Part shown: positions 1 through 8,748 of the stretch, in pieces
How the letters are laid out: each line of letters starts with the position of its first letter
How positions within the stretch are numbered: the stretch's first letter is position 1
Assembly: GCF_000717645.1 (NCBI RefSeq)
Contig: NZ_JNZZ01000012.1
Location: 1 to 64,000 of the forward strand
Direction of reading: 5' to 3'
DNA length: 64,000 bases
Source of the DNA: Streptomyces californicus
GTDB lineage: Bacteria; Actinomycetota; Actinomycetes; Streptomycetales; Streptomycetaceae
Notes under the pieces: generated by a model
Databases searched by the model: none
Told to the model about the DNA's origin: nothing
Seen by the model: only the letters and a program-made list of their open reading frames with translations
Translations under genes and position numbers: made by a program

Positions 1-10
1 GCCGCGCCAA

Positions 11-78
<68 letters not shown>

Positions 79-190
79 TTTTCGGGAGGGGGCGGGGTGG
101 GGGATGAGCCCGCCGCAGGCGCCCAGGCCCCCACCCCACGCCCCACGCCCCGGCGCAACGCACTCCCCCACCGCGCCGCCCCCGACCCGC

Positions 191-3046
191 TCACCCCACA
201 GAGCTGTACGCCACAACCCCCCGCAGCACCGCGTCCACCGCCTTGCGCGCGTTCTTCGCCACGCCGGCGCCCCCGGTGCCGTCCGCCCCGCCCCCCGCGT
301 CCCGGGGCGCGGCCGCCGCCACCTGGCCCAGCACGTCGATCACCTGCTTGCACCACCGGACGAAGTCCCCCGCAGGCATCTCCGCCTCGCGCAACACCTC
401 GTCCAGCGTCCGGCCGGAGGCCCACATGTAGACCGCCCAGGCGAAACCGAGGTCGGGTTCGCGCTGGCCGACCCCCTCCGCCTGGTTGATCTTGAAGTCC
501 TCCTCCAGGGCGTCCAGCCGCCCCCAGATCCGCACCATCTCGCCCAGCGCGACCTTGGCGGGACCGGACGGCACCTTGGGCGGGACCGCGTCGTCGGCCT
601 GCCGTGCCTCGTACACCAGCGCCGAGACGCACGCGGCGAGTTCGGCCGGGTTAAGGCCCTCCCACACGCCGTCCCGCAGGCACTCGCTGGCGAGCAGGTC
701 CAGCTCGCCGTAGAGCCGGGCCAGCCGGCGCCCGTTCTGCGTGACCTCGTCGCCCCGGAGGTAGTCCATCTCCGTGAGCAGCGCGACGATCCGGTCGAAG
801 GTCCGGGCGATCGTGTTCGTCCGCCCCTCGATCCGCTTCTCCAGCTGCCGGGTGTCCCGCTGCAGCCGGTGGTAGCGCTCGGCCCACCGCGCGTGGTCCT
901 CGCGCTCGTCGCACCCGTGGCACGGGTGGGCGCGCAGCTCGGTCCGCAGCCGGGCGATCTCCCGGTCGTCGGCGGCGGGCGCCCGCCCCTTGCGGTGCCG
1001 GTCGGGCACGATGTGCCCGGCCTTGGTCCGCAGCGCCGAGGCAAGGTCGCGCCGGGACTGCGGCGAACGCGGGTTGAACGACTTCGGGACCCGCATCCGG
1101 TCCAGCGCCTCCACCGGCACCGGGAAGTCCATCGAGGCGAGCCGCTTGACCTGCCGCTCGGCGGTCAGCACTAGCGGTCGCGGCCCGTCGTGGTGGTCGA
1201 ACCCGCGGTGCCCGTTGGCCCGCCCGGCGGGCAGCCCCGGGTCCAGCACCAGCGCCAGCCCCGCGAACTTCCCCGTCGGCACGTGGATGACGTCTCCGGG
1301 CTTCAGCTTCTCCAGCGAGGAGGCCGCCGCCGCTCGTCGCTGCGCCGCGCCCTGCTTGGCCAGCTCCGTCTCGCGGTCCTTGAGGTCGCGCCGCAGGCGC
1401 GCGTACTCCTCGAAGTCCCCGAGGTGGCAGGTCATGCCCTCCTTGTAGCCCTCCAGGCCCTCCTCGTTGCGCTGCACCTGCCGCGAGATCCCCACGACCG
1501 ACTTGTCCGCCTGGAACTGGGCGAACGAGGTCTCCAGCAGTTCGCGCGAACGGTGCCGCCCGAACTGCTGCACCAGGTTGACCGCCATGTTGTACGACGG
1601 GCGGAAGCTGGAGCGCAGCGGATACGTGCGCGTGCCCGCGAGGCCGGCCAGCGCCGTCGGGTCCATGCCGCGCTGCCACAGGACCACCGCGTGGCCCTCG
1701 ACGTCGATGCCGCGCCGTCCGGCCCGGCCGGTGAGCTGGGTGTACTCGCCGGGGGTGATGTCGGCGTGCTGCTCGCCGTTCCACTTGACGAGCTTCTCCA
1801 GCACCACGGAGCGCGCGGGCATGTTGATGCCGAGCGCCAGCGTCTCGGTGGCGAAGACCGCCTTGACCAGCCCCCGGACGAACAGTTCCTCGACGACCTC
1901 CTTGAAGGTCGGGAGCATGCCCGCGTGGTGGGCGGCGATGCCCCGTTCCAGTCCTTCGAGCCACTCGTAGTAGCCCAGGACGTGCAGGTCCTCGCCGGGG
2001 ATGGAGGCGGTCCGCTCCTCGACGATCTCGCGGACCAGCCGGCGGTTGTCCTCGTCGTTGAGCCGGAGGCCGGCGTACAGGCACTGCTGGACGGCGGCCT
2101 CGCAGCCCGCACGGCTGAAGATGAAGGTGATGGCGGGCAGCAGGCCCTCGTTGTCCAGCCGGTCGATGACCTCGGGCCGGCCGGGCGTCCAGATCCGGCC
2201 GCGCTGGCGCCGCTCGCGCTCGCGGTCGGCCTCGCGCACCATCTTGCCCCGGCGCCGGTCGCGCGGGTTGTAGGTGTTCTGGTTCTCCTGGCGGGCGAGC
2301 CGGACCAGGTCCGGGTTGACCTCGCGGCGTCCGGCGCCCCGGCCGCCGTGGTCGGTGGTCTCCTCGAAGAGGTCGTACATCCGGCGTCCGGCCATCACGT
2401 GCTGCCAGAGCGGCACCGGACGGTGCTCGGAGACGATCACCTCGGTGTCGCCGCGCACGGTGTCCAGCCAGTCGCCGAACTCCTCCGCGTTGGAGACGGT
2501 CGCCGACAGGGAGACCAGCGTCACCGACTCCGGGAGGTGGATGATCACTTCCTCCCAGACCGCGCCCCGGAAGCGGTCGGAGAGGTAGTGCACCTCGTCC
2601 ATGACCACATAGCCCAGGCCGGAGAGGGACTGGGAACCCGCGTACAGCATGTTCCGCAGGACCTCGGTGGTCATCACGACCACCGGCGCCTCGGAGTTGA
2701 CGCTGTTGTCGCCGGTCAGCAGCCCGACCTTGTCCGCGCCGTACCGCTTGACCAGGTCGGCGAACTTCTGGTTGGAGAGCGCCTTGATCGGTGTGGTGTA
2801 GAAGCATTTGCGGCCCTGCTCCAGGGCCAGGTGCACGGCGAACTCGCCGACGATCGTCTTGCCCGACCCGGTGGGGGCCGCGACCAGCACCCCCTTGCCG
2901 GCCTCCAGGGCCTGGCATGCCTCGATCTGGAACGGGTCCAGACCGAACTCGTACATCTCGCGGAACGGCCCGAGAGCCGTCGCCATCTCGGCCGCGCGCT
3001 CGCGAGAAGCCTGGTATCGCTCAGCTGGTGAGAGGTCCTCTGTCAT
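191..3046 (-). CDS. Ski2/Mtr4-like DEAD/DEAH-box RNA helicase
   Basis: Superfamily 2 helicase of 951 residues, probably an ATP-dependent RNA or RNP remodeller. The N-terminal half has a Walker A APTGSGKT, a DEVH box in VVMDEVHYLSD, motif III SAT (LSATVSNAEEF) and motif VI QLTGRAGRRGID. The C-terminal half has an Arg/Lys-rich coiled segment followed by a helical Ski2/DOB1-type C-terminal domain. It is the last gene of a minus-strand run tatA-tatC-lipid kinase-helicase. I chose the ATG reading MTEDLSPAERY; the GTG 24 bases upstream lies inside a GGAGGTG and would leave no ribosome site. A possible -10 (TAGGCT, minus strand, 3057-3062) sits 10 bases before this ATG, so a very short leader is possible. 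RNA as substrate is inferred from the family. Confidence 0.9.
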   Translation of the reverse strand: MTEDLSPAERYQASRERAAEMATALGPFREMYEFGLDPFQIEACQALEAGKGVLVAAPTGSGKTIVGEFAVHLALEQGRKCFYTTPIKALSNQKFADLVKRYGADKVGLLTGDNSVNSEAPVVVMTTEVLRNMLYAGSQSLSGLGYVVMDEVHYLSDRFRGAVWEEVIIHLPESVTLVSLSATVSNAEEFGDWLDTVRGDTEVIVSEHRPVPLWQHVMAGRRMYDLFEETTDHGGRGAGRREVNPDLVRLARQENQNTYNPRDRRRGKMVREADRERERRQRGRIWTPGRPEVIDRLDNEGLLPAITFIFSRAGCEAAVQQCLYAGLRLNDEDNRRLVREIVEERTASIPGEDLHVLGYYEWLEGLERGIAAHHAGMLPTFKEVVEELFVRGLVKAVFATETLALGINMPARSVVLEKLVKWNGEQHADITPGEYTQLTGRAGRRGIDVEGHAVVLWQRGMDPTALAGLAGTRTYPLRSSFRPSYNMAVNLVQQFGRHRSRELLETSFAQFQADKSVVGISRQVQRNEEGLEGYKEGMTCHLGDFEEYARLRRDLKDRETELAKQGAAQRRAAAASSLEKLKPGDVIHVPTGKFAGLALVLDPGLPAGRANGHRGFDHHDGPRPLVLTAERQVKRLASMDFPVPVEALDRMRVPKSFNPRSPQSRRDLASALRTKAGHIVPDRHRKGRAPAADDREIARLRTELRAHPCHGCDEREDHARWAERYHRLQRDTRQLEKRIEGRTNTIARTFDRIVALLTEMDYLRGDEVTQNGRRLARLYGELDLLASECLRDGVWEGLNPAELAACVSALVYEARQADDAVPPKVPSGPAKVALGEMVRIWGRLDALEEDFKINQAEGVGQREPDLGFAWAVYMWASGRTLDEVLREAEMPAGDFVRWCKQVIDVLGQVAAAAPRDAGGGADGTGGAGVAKNARKAVDAVLRGVVAYSSVG

Positions 3047-3125
3047 CTTGGCTACGAGCCTACCCGCCACCTCCGACAGTCAGCCCGATCTTTAAGCGCG
3101 CTTGGATCTCCCCGGGCGGTACCGG

Positions 3126-4019
3126 TCAGCCGCCGGTCAGCACCCGTACCGCGCCCGGTACACAGGTGGCGGTGAGCGGAAGCGGACCCATCGGTTCCCC
3201 GTCCGCGTACGCCGTGATCCCGGCCGCCGCCAGTTCGATCGAGGAGACCCGGTGCACGGTCACGGCGGGGTGGTCCAGGTGTGTGCCCCGGTAGACCCTC
3301 GGGAAGACCTTGAGCAGGGTGGCGCGGGTGCACGGGCCGACCACAGTCACGTCGAAGAGCCCGTCGTCCGTCTTCGCTCCGGCGCAGATCCGCATGCCGC
3401 CGCCGTACGTGGTCCCGTTGCCCACCGCGATCAGGGTGGCCTCGGTCTCCACGGGCTCTCCCCCGTCGAACCGGAGCCGGTACGGGATCGGCCGGAAGGC
3501 GGCCAGCTCGGCGAGGATCGCCAGGTCGTACTTGAAGCGGCCGCCCACGAAGCGCATCCGGTTGCCGCGGTCGTTGACACGGGAGTCGAAGCCGGAGGCG
3601 AGGACCGTGCCGAACCAGCGCTCCCCGACCCGTCCGAGGTCGATCTCCCGGAGGCCGCCCTCCCTGAGCGCCCGCGCGGCCAGCCGTCCGGCGGCGGCCG
3701 GATCGCGGACGGGCAGGCCCAGCGTCCGGGCGAAGTCGTTGCCGGTGCCGACGGCGACGACCCCGAGCGGGGTGGCGGTCCCGGCGACGGCCTGGAGGGC
3801 GAGGGACATCAGTCCGTCCCCGCCCACGGCTATCAGCGCCCCGGTCCCCGCGGCGACGGCCTCGCGCGCCCGGCGCAGGGCGTCGTCGGCGTCCTCGCCC
3901 AGCACCGTACGGACGGAGAATCCGGCATCCCGCAACGCGGAAGCGGCCGGCTGCGCGGCGTGCGCGCCCCGGCCGCGTCCCGCGGTGGGATTGACGAACA
4001 GAGTGATCTCGCTGGTCAC
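3126..4019 (-). CDS. Diacylglycerol/lipid kinase family protein (YegS/DagK-like)
   Basis: Protein of 297 residues with the DAGK catalytic fold. The N-terminus has LFVNPTAGRGRG, matching the family's NP-x-G-GR signature, followed by the nucleotide-binding segment IAVGGDGLMSLALQAV and GTGNDFARTLGLP. The C-terminal half has the beta-sandwich residues of lipid kinases (ASGFDSRVND, GNGTTYGGGM). It probably phosphorylates a lipid or sphingoid-type alcohol at the membrane; the substrate cannot be read from sequence. Start is a GTG 18 bases after the tatC stop, with only a weak upstream AGGG, which suggests readthrough from the tat genes. Confidence 0.88.
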   Translation of the reverse strand: MTSEITLFVNPTAGRGRGAHAAQPAASALRDAGFSVRTVLGEDADDALRRAREAVAAGTGALIAVGGDGLMSLALQAVAGTATPLGVVAVGTGNDFARTLGLPVRDPAAAGRLAARALREGGLREIDLGRVGERWFGTVLASGFDSRVNDRGNRMRFVGGRFKYDLAILAELAAFRPIPYRLRFDGGEPVETEATLIAVGNGTTYGGGMRICAGAKTDDGLFDVTVVGPCTRATLLKVFPRVYRGTHLDHPAVTVHRVSSIELAAAGITAYADGEPMGPLPLTATCVPGAVRVLTGG

Positions 4020-4037
4020 CCGCCGGACCCTACAAGG

Positions 4038-5003
4038 TCAGGTGATGTCGTCGTAACCGTTCAGCCGGTGCGATCCGGGGCCGTCCGCCTCGCCGGACGC
4101 CTGCCCGGGAAGGGCGGGGCGGGAGGAGGAGACGTTCTCCACGCGACCGACGGGCTCGGGCGTCAGATCGAGCTGGGACGCCTCGTCGTCGGCGAGCTCG
4201 GCGTCGGGGTTCGCGCGGTTGCGCCGCTTGTCGTTGAGCAGCGAGAAGCCGGTGGCGATGAAGTAGAGGACGGCGAGCGGCCCGGCGAGGAGAAGCATGG
4301 AAAGCGGTTCGCCACCGGGCGTGGCGATGGCCGCGAAGGCGGTGAGGCCGACGATCATGCCGCGCCACCAGCCGAGCATCCGCTTGCCGGAGACCACACC
4401 GGTCATGTTGAGCGCGATGAGCAGCAGGGGCAGCTCGAAGGCCAGGCCGAAGACGATCACCATGCGGACCAGGAGGTCGAGATAGCTGTCGAGCTCGATC
4501 TGGTTCTGCACGTTGTCGGGGCTGAAGCCGAGCATGATCTCGGCGGTCTGCGGCAGGATCGCGTAGGCGAGGTAGCCACCAGAGAGGAAGAGCGGCGCGC
4601 CCACGACGGCGAAGGCATAGGCGTAACGCTTCTCGCCCTTGTGCAGCCCCGGAGCCACGAACGCCCACAGCTGGTACAGCCAGACCGGAGTGGCCAGCAG
4701 CACACCGGACATCAGGGCGACCTTGAGGGCGTTGGTGAACGGCGCCAGCAGGGTGTTGGTCTTCAGCAGGGCGCAGGGCTTGCCGTTGACAGCGATGACC
4801 ACGCCGTCCTTGCAGCCGACGGATTCGAGGAGGGGGCGCAGAAGGAAGTCGTAGATCTCCTTCTGGAAGAACGCCGCCGCGATCGTCACCACGACGATCG
4901 CCAGCACGGCCTTCAGCAGCCGGTTACGCAGCTCACGCAGGTGATCGAGGAGAGGCATCCGCCCCTCGTCGTTCTTCTCCTGCTTGCGGGCAGACTTGAG
5001 CAA
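4038..5003 (-). CDS. tatC: Sec-independent translocase subunit TatC
   Basis: Six-helix membrane receptor of the twin-arginine translocase, which binds RR signal peptides with TatB and recruits TatA. The N-terminal HLRELRNRLLKA is the TatC hallmark, followed by hydrophobic helices from about residue 30 to 250. The 321-residue length includes a charged C-terminal extension of about 65 residues (from about 255 on) that is longer than in E. coli TatC. The best start is a rare TTG at 5001-5003 directly after GAGGGAAGTGGG. tatA lies 49 bases upstream in the same direction, and no tatB is in the window. Confidence 0.95.
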   Translation of the reverse strand: MLKSARKQEKNDEGRMPLLDHLRELRNRLLKAVLAIVVVTIAAAFFQKEIYDFLLRPLLESVGCKDGVVIAVNGKPCALLKTNTLLAPFTNALKVALMSGVLLATPVWLYQLWAFVAPGLHKGEKRYAYAFAVVGAPLFLSGGYLAYAILPQTAEIMLGFSPDNVQNQIELDSYLDLLVRMVIVFGLAFELPLLLIALNMTGVVSGKRMLGWWRGMIVGLTAFAAIATPGGEPLSMLLLAGPLAVLYFIATGFSLLNDKRRNRANPDAELADDEASQLDLTPEPVGRVENVSSSRPALPGQASGEADGPGSHRLNGYDDIT

Positions 5004-5052
5004 CCCACTTCCCTCGTCTCGTGCGGCGGCTGTCGGCGGAAGGCGTCAGCGG

Positions 5053-5349
5053 TCAGCTCTGGGTGGTGGGCTTGGGCTCGTTGACCGGGCGGGAGCTGGT
5101 GACGTCTCCCGGGGCGGCCTGGATGGTGCGCGCGGTGGCGGCCTGCGGGGGAACCGTGTCGTCGACGGTCTCCGTGGTGGGCGCCGCGGTCGCCGCGTCG
5201 TCCTTCTTCATGGCCTTGGCCTCGCTCTTGAGGATGCGGGCCGACTTGCCGAGCGAACGCGCCATGTCGGGAAGCTTCTTGGCACCGAAGAGCAGCAGGA
5301 TGACAGCGATGATCAGAACGATCTCGAGGGGCTTCAGATTGCCGATCAT
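5053..5349 (-). CDS. tatA: Twin-arginine translocase subunit TatA
   Basis: 98-residue TatA: one N-terminal transmembrane helix ([20 protein letters not shown]), the conserved LFGAKKLPD hinge, an amphipathic helix ([19 protein letters not shown]) and a disordered Thr/Pro/Asp-rich tail. It oligomerises to form the protein-conducting element of the Tat system in the cytoplasmic membrane. The start is MIGNLKPLE, preceded by AGAAGGAAG; six extra upstream residues in the open frame are rejected. It is the first gene before tatC. I prefer TatA to TatB because the tail is short and FGAKKLP is the TatA form. Confidence 0.95.
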   Translation of the reverse strand: MIGNLKPLEIVLIIAVILLLFGAKKLPDMARSLGKSARILKSEAKAMKKDDAATAAPTTETVDDTVPPQAATARTIQAAPGDVTSSRPVNEPKPTTQS

Positions 5350-5421
5350 GTGCGACTTCCTTCTCACTGAGGCGGCTGGGCTGGGGGGCGGGCTCGCTAC
5401 CCGTTCGACCGGGTGTACGTC

Positions 5422-5446
5422 CGATCGTTGCGCTTGCCAGCGATCG
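5422..5446. promoter_or_regulatory. Paired CGATCGT elements upstream of tatA
   Basis: Two CGATCGT copies (5422-5428 and 5441-5447) spaced 19 bases apart lie 73-97 bases upstream of the tatA start, in an otherwise gene-free stretch. They may be a regulator site for tatA. The evidence is the repeat alone. Confidence 0.25.
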
Positions 5447-5572
5447 TAACCCGCAGGGGTAAACGCGAGGCAATGCCCGTGCGTACTCCAGCTTGCGGCC
5501 CGTACCTCCCTGCCTGGGCCGACCCCTGCAGCGTACCCCCCTCGCGGGCCCGGCCATCAGGCCGCGGGCCCG

Positions 5573-5770
5573 TCAGCGCAGGCTGTCGCCGGTGGCCGCG
5601 AGCCGGGTGGCGGCCTGTTCGAGGTCTTCGGACACCCGGTTGATCCGCTCGGTGGTGGCCGAGACCTGCCGGCCGAGGCGCTGGGCCTCCACGAAGACCT
5701 TGATGCCGAGCACCCCGAGGACGGCGACGCCCAGGAAACCGAGGGCGATGGCGAGCATGGGCCAGAACAT
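5573..5770 (-). CDS. Small single-pass membrane protein with cytoplasmic coiled coil, unknown function
   Basis: 65 residues. Residues 1-26 form a strongly hydrophobic membrane helix (MLAIALGFLGVAVLGVLGIKV). The rest is a heptad-like amphipathic helix (RLGRQVSATTERINRVSEDL) ending in ATGDSLR. The layout resembles small DUF948-like actinobacterial proteins, with one helix and a short coiled coil, but I do not recognise the family with certainty. It sits between the zinc-ribbon gene and tatA in the same direction. A GGAAGAGGC lies just upstream of the ATG (reverse of gcctcttcc at 5776-5784). Coding potential is supported by the clean membrane helix and conserved position. Confidence 0.75.
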   Translation of the reverse strand: MFWPMLAIALGFLGVAVLGVLGIKVFVEAQRLGRQVSATTERINRVSEDLEQAATRLAATGDSLR

Positions 5771-5815
5771 AAGGCGTGCCTCTTCCTACGAATTCCCGCG
5801 CATGCCGACGCATGC

Positions 5816-6157
5816 CTACGGGCTTGCGGGGTGGCGGGCGGGCGGCCCGGGGCGCTGCAGGGCGGTGTGCAGACGCAGGGTCCGTACGCCGCCGCCGGTG
5901 AGCAGTTCGATGATGCGCTCACCGGCGGGCTTGCGGACCGCGGCCCCGCAGTCGGGGCAGGTGAAGGTGTAGAAGGTGGTGCGGCGGGTGGCGCCGATCG
6001 CCAGCCGCAGCGCCGCCGCGGCCAGTTCGAAGCGCCCGCGGCAGTCGGGGCAGGCGGCCCGGAAGCGGGCGGCGGCCACGGGGACGGGCCCGGTGCCGGA
6101 GAGCTGCGCCGGGCGGGTCCCGGCGGCCGTGGCCGGGAAGAGGTGCGTCCGGTTCAT
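5816..6157 (-). CDS. Zinc-ribbon-like small protein, unknown function
   Basis: 113 residues. Two CPDC knuckles (about residues 36-39 and 67-70) form a C2-C2 metal-binding site spanning about 30 residues, as in FmdB-like zinc ribbons. The N-terminus is Ala/Pro rich and the last 25 residues are basic and Pro rich. The ATG follows GGGGAGGCGAGACGACG, a good ribosome site, and lies 23 bases after the pafC stop, so it is probably cotranscribed with pafBC. The much longer open frame (to 6988) overlaps pafC antiframe and is not used. Function is unknown. Confidence 0.78.
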   Translation of the reverse strand: MNRTHLFPATAAGTRPAQLSGTGPVPVAAARFRAACPDCRGRFELAAAALRLAIGATRRTTFYTFTCPDCGAAVRKPAGERIIELLTGGGVRTLRLHTALQRPGPPARHPASP

Positions 6158-6180
6158 CGTCGTCTCGCCTCCCCGGGCCC

Positions 6181-7137
6181 TCAGAGCGCGCCCTCGTAGG
6201 CGGCGAGCGCCTCGCGCGCGGCGTCGCGGGCGCTGTCGGCGAGCTCCGGCGGAGTGACGATGCGGCCGTCGCCACCCAGGCGCAGCGCGAGCCGGCGCAG
6301 GGAGGCGGGGTCCGGGGTGCGCAGGGTGATCCGCAGACCGCCGTCGGGGAGTTCCTCGGCGGAGTCGTGCGGGTAGTACTCGGCGACCCAGCGGCCGCCG
6401 GTGCCGACCTCGATCACGACCTCCGGGTCCTCGGCGGCAGGCTGCACCAGCCCGGCGGACAGGTCGCGCAGTTCCAGCTCGGGCGGGGCGGCCGGCGCGT
6501 CGAGGAGGCGGATCTCGGCGACCCGGTCCAGCCGGAAGGTCCGGCGGGCCTCGGTGAGCCGGCACCAGCCCTCCAGGTAGGTGTGGCCGACGGCGAAGAG
6601 CCGGATCGGATCGACCTCGCGCTCGGTGAGTTCGTCGCGGGCGGGCGAGTAGTAGCGCAGCCACAGCCTGCGGCGCTCGGAGATGGCCCGGTCGACGTCG
6701 GCGAAGACGCCGCCCTCCGCCTCGAAGGTCACCGAGAGCCGGGAGCTGGCGGCCCCGGACTCGCCGGCGGCCGTCTCCAGCTTGGCGGTGGCGCGGACGA
6801 GGGCGTCCCGGTCGCTCTCGCGCAGACCGGGCAGGGTGGCGACGGCACGGGCGGCGACGAGCAGCGCGGTGGCCTCGTCGGCGGCGAGCCGGAGCGGTTC
6901 GGCGACGTCGTCCGGGTTGTGCCACCAGATCCGGTCGCCGTCGGTGTCGATGTCGAGGAGGTCGCCGCCGCGGAAGCTGGTTCCGCACATGGGCAGGACG
7001 TCGAGGTCCGAGATCAGCTCGTCCTCGGTGATCCCGAAGGCCCGCGCCACGTCCTGGACGTGGGCGCCGGGGCGTTCGCGCAGATACGTCACCAGGGACA
7101 GCATCCGCCGGGTCTGGTCGATCGCGTTCGTGGCCAT
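6181..7137 (-). CDS. pafC: WYL-domain transcriptional regulator PafC
   Basis: 318-residue WYL-family regulator. The N-terminal winged HTH (residues 1-60: RRMLSLVTYLRERPGAHVQD, then VARAFGITEDELISDLDVL) is followed by a WYL ligand-sensing domain with LWLRYYSPARDE and EGWCRLTEARRTFRLDRV, and a WCX-type C-terminus. In mycobacteria PafB and PafC together activate the LexA/RecA-independent DNA damage response. Here pafB precedes it by 13 bases, consistent with one transcript and heteromer formation. I begin at MATNAIDQ; the 17 upstream in-frame residues overlap pafB coding sequence and look like antisense-frame translation. Confidence 0.93.
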   Translation of the reverse strand: MATNAIDQTRRMLSLVTYLRERPGAHVQDVARAFGITEDELISDLDVLPMCGTSFRGGDLLDIDTDGDRIWWHNPDDVAEPLRLAADEATALLVAARAVATLPGLRESDRDALVRATAKLETAAGESGAASSRLSVTFEAEGGVFADVDRAISERRRLWLRYYSPARDELTEREVDPIRLFAVGHTYLEGWCRLTEARRTFRLDRVAEIRLLDAPAAPPELELRDLSAGLVQPAAEDPEVVIEVGTGGRWVAEYYPHDSAEELPDGGLRITLRTPDPASLRRLALRLGGDGRIVTPPELADSARDAAREALAAYEGAL

Positions 7138-7150
7138 CTGTTCCGCTCCC

Positions 7151-8104
7151 CTAGTCCTTGGCCACGGCGCGGAGCCGGTCCACCACATCGGCCCGCAGAT
7201 CGGCGGGTTCCTCCACGACGACGTCCGGCCCGAACTCGACGAGCCAGGCGTCGAGGCCGTGCCCGTACGGGATCTCCAGCTCGTCCCAGCCGTCGCCGCG
7301 TTCCCGCACCGCCGTCGCGCGCGACCGCAGCGGGTAGCCGGCCCCGGCGCGGAGCCTGATCCGGGCGGTGCGGGTGGCGACCTCGCCGGCCCAGCTCTCC
7401 ACGGTCTCGCGGACGGTGACCACGTCGGGCACCTCGGCGGTGAACGCCCCGGCGCGGGAGCGGACCTTGCCGGTGATGCGGGAGAGCCGGAAGACGCGTT
7501 CGGCGCCGCGTTCGCGGTCCCAGCCGGCGAGGTACCAGTGGCCGCGCCAGCATTCGAGGGTCCACGGCTCCACCTGGCGCTGCTCGGCGCGGGCGGAGTT
7601 GGCCTTGCGGTAGTCGAAGGTGACGGGGCGGCGGTCGCGGCAGGCGAGCATCAGGGGCTCGAAGGCGGCCTCGTGGACGGGGATGCGGGGTTCGAGGGCG
7701 CTGTGGACCTCGTAGGCGTCCTCGGACTCGGGCATGCCGGCGGCGCGCAGCTTCTGCAGGGCGCCGCTGGCGGCCCCGGCGAGGCGGGCCTGCTGCCAGA
7801 CCTTGGCGGCGAGGCCGAGGGCGGCGGCCTCCTCGGCGTCGAGGGTGATGGGGGGCAGCCGGTTGCTGTCGCGGCGGGCCAGGTAGCCGGTGTCGCCGTC
7901 GAGGTTCTCGACGGTCTCGATGACGAGCCCCAGCTCGCGCAGATCGTCCTTGTCCCGTTCGAACATCCGGTTGAAGGAGTCGTCGGAGCCCGCTTCGAGG
8001 TACGCCTCGATGGATCCGCGGAGTTCGCGCTTGCTGAGCGGGCGCCGGGTCCCCAGCAGGCACAGCGCGAGGTTCATCAGCCGCTCGGCCTTGGCAATCG
8101 CCAT
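7151..8104 (-). CDS. pafB: WYL-domain transcriptional regulator PafB
   Basis: 317 residues with an N-terminal wHTH (NLALCLLGTRRPLSKRELRG...SFNRMFERDKDDLRELG) and a WYL domain with VTFDYRKANSA and the WRGHWYLAGWDRERGAERVF signature that gives the family its name. It is the partner of PafC in the DNA-damage response and the first gene of pafB-pafC-zinc ribbon-small membrane protein. The ATG follows AGAAAGGGCG. A perfect ACGGTCGACCGT palindrome lies about 27 bases upstream and could mediate autoregulation. In many actinobacteria pafBC are in an operon with pafA; here two FKBP genes separate them. Confidence 0.93.
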   Translation of the reverse strand: MAIAKAERLMNLALCLLGTRRPLSKRELRGSIEAYLEAGSDDSFNRMFERDKDDLRELGLVIETVENLDGDTGYLARRDSNRLPPITLDAEEAAALGLAAKVWQQARLAGAASGALQKLRAAGMPESEDAYEVHSALEPRIPVHEAAFEPLMLACRDRRPVTFDYRKANSARAEQRQVEPWTLECWRGHWYLAGWDRERGAERVFRLSRITGKVRSRAGAFTAEVPDVVTVRETVESWAGEVATRTARIRLRAGAGYPLRSRATAVRERGDGWDELEIPYGHGLDAWLVEFGPDVVVEEPADLRADVVDRLRAVAKD

Positions 8105-8130
8105 CGACGCCCTTTCTCTGGTGCTCTACG

Positions 8131-8142
8131 ACGGTCGACCGT
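8131..8142. promoter_or_regulatory. 12-bp perfect palindrome upstream of pafB
   Basis: ACGGTCGACCGT reads identically on both strands and is 26 bases upstream of the pafB ATG, where promoter elements for that gene would lie. Candidate operator; the binding protein is unknown. Confidence 0.35.
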
Positions 8143-8237
8143 ACCGCCCCGGGGTGTGCGGGCCAAAGCCGGGCTTCCGGGCTCCGGGTGGTGCGGGCCC
8201 GCGTGGAACGGCGCCGGGGGGCCCGCCGGAGAGCGCG

Positions 8238-8269
8238 TGAGGGCCCCCGCCGTGCGGCGGGGGCCCTCA
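8238..8269 (-). terminator. Terminator after the short FKBP gene
   Basis: Perfect 15-bp inverted repeat (8238-8252 with 8255-8269, loop TG) starting 21 bases past the FKBP stop codon. There is no U tract, as is common in Streptomyces. Confidence 0.85.
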
Positions 8270-8289
8270 TGTCGCGCGAGCGGTGCGGA

Positions 8290-8664
8290 TCAGACCGCGA
8301 CGAGGTCGCAGACGAAGATCAGCGTCTCACCGGGGGCGATCTTGCCGCCGCCGGCGCCGCGGTCGCCGTAGGCGAGGTGGGCGGGGATGGTCAGCTGGCG
8401 ACGGCCGCCGACCTTCATGCCCTGCACGCCCTTGTCCCAGCCGGCGATGACCTGGCCGGCGCCGAGCTGGAACTGCAGCGGGGTGCCGCGGTTCCAGGAC
8501 GCGTCGAACTCCTCGCCGCTGGAGAAGGAGACACCCACGTAGTGGACGGAGACGGTTTGGCCCGCCTGGGCCACCGGGCCGTCGCCCTCCCAGATGTCCT
8601 TGATCTCCAGGTCGGCCGGCGGCTCGCCGCCCGGGAAGTCGACCTCGGGCTTCTCGATGCTCAC
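8290..8664 (-). CDS. FKBP-type peptidyl-prolyl cis-trans isomerase, cytoplasmic
   Basis: 124-residue single-domain FKBP that catalyses prolyl bond isomerisation in folding. Family residues are present: VSVHYVGVSFSSGEEFDASW, PLQFQLGAGQVIAGWDKGVQGM, GGRRQLTIPAHLAYGDRGAG and LIFVCDLV. There is no signal peptide. The start is GTG (reading SIEKPEVDF) after GAGGAG; the 14 residues upstream are outside the usual family start. The next gene upstream (85 bases away) encodes a lipoprotein with two FKBP domains, so the pair serves cytoplasm and cell surface. Confidence 0.95.
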   Translation of the reverse strand: MSIEKPEVDFPGGEPPADLEIKDIWEGDGPVAQAGQTVSVHYVGVSFSSGEEFDASWNRGTPLQFQLGAGQVIAGWDKGVQGMKVGGRRQLTIPAHLAYGDRGAGGGKIAPGETLIFVCDLVAV

Positions 8665-8748
8665 TGAACTGCTCCTCAAAAATCTTGGGGACGACAAGTC
8701 TCGCACGGGTCGCCCCGGCGGCCGGACCGTGCGGGGCCGCGCCGTGCG

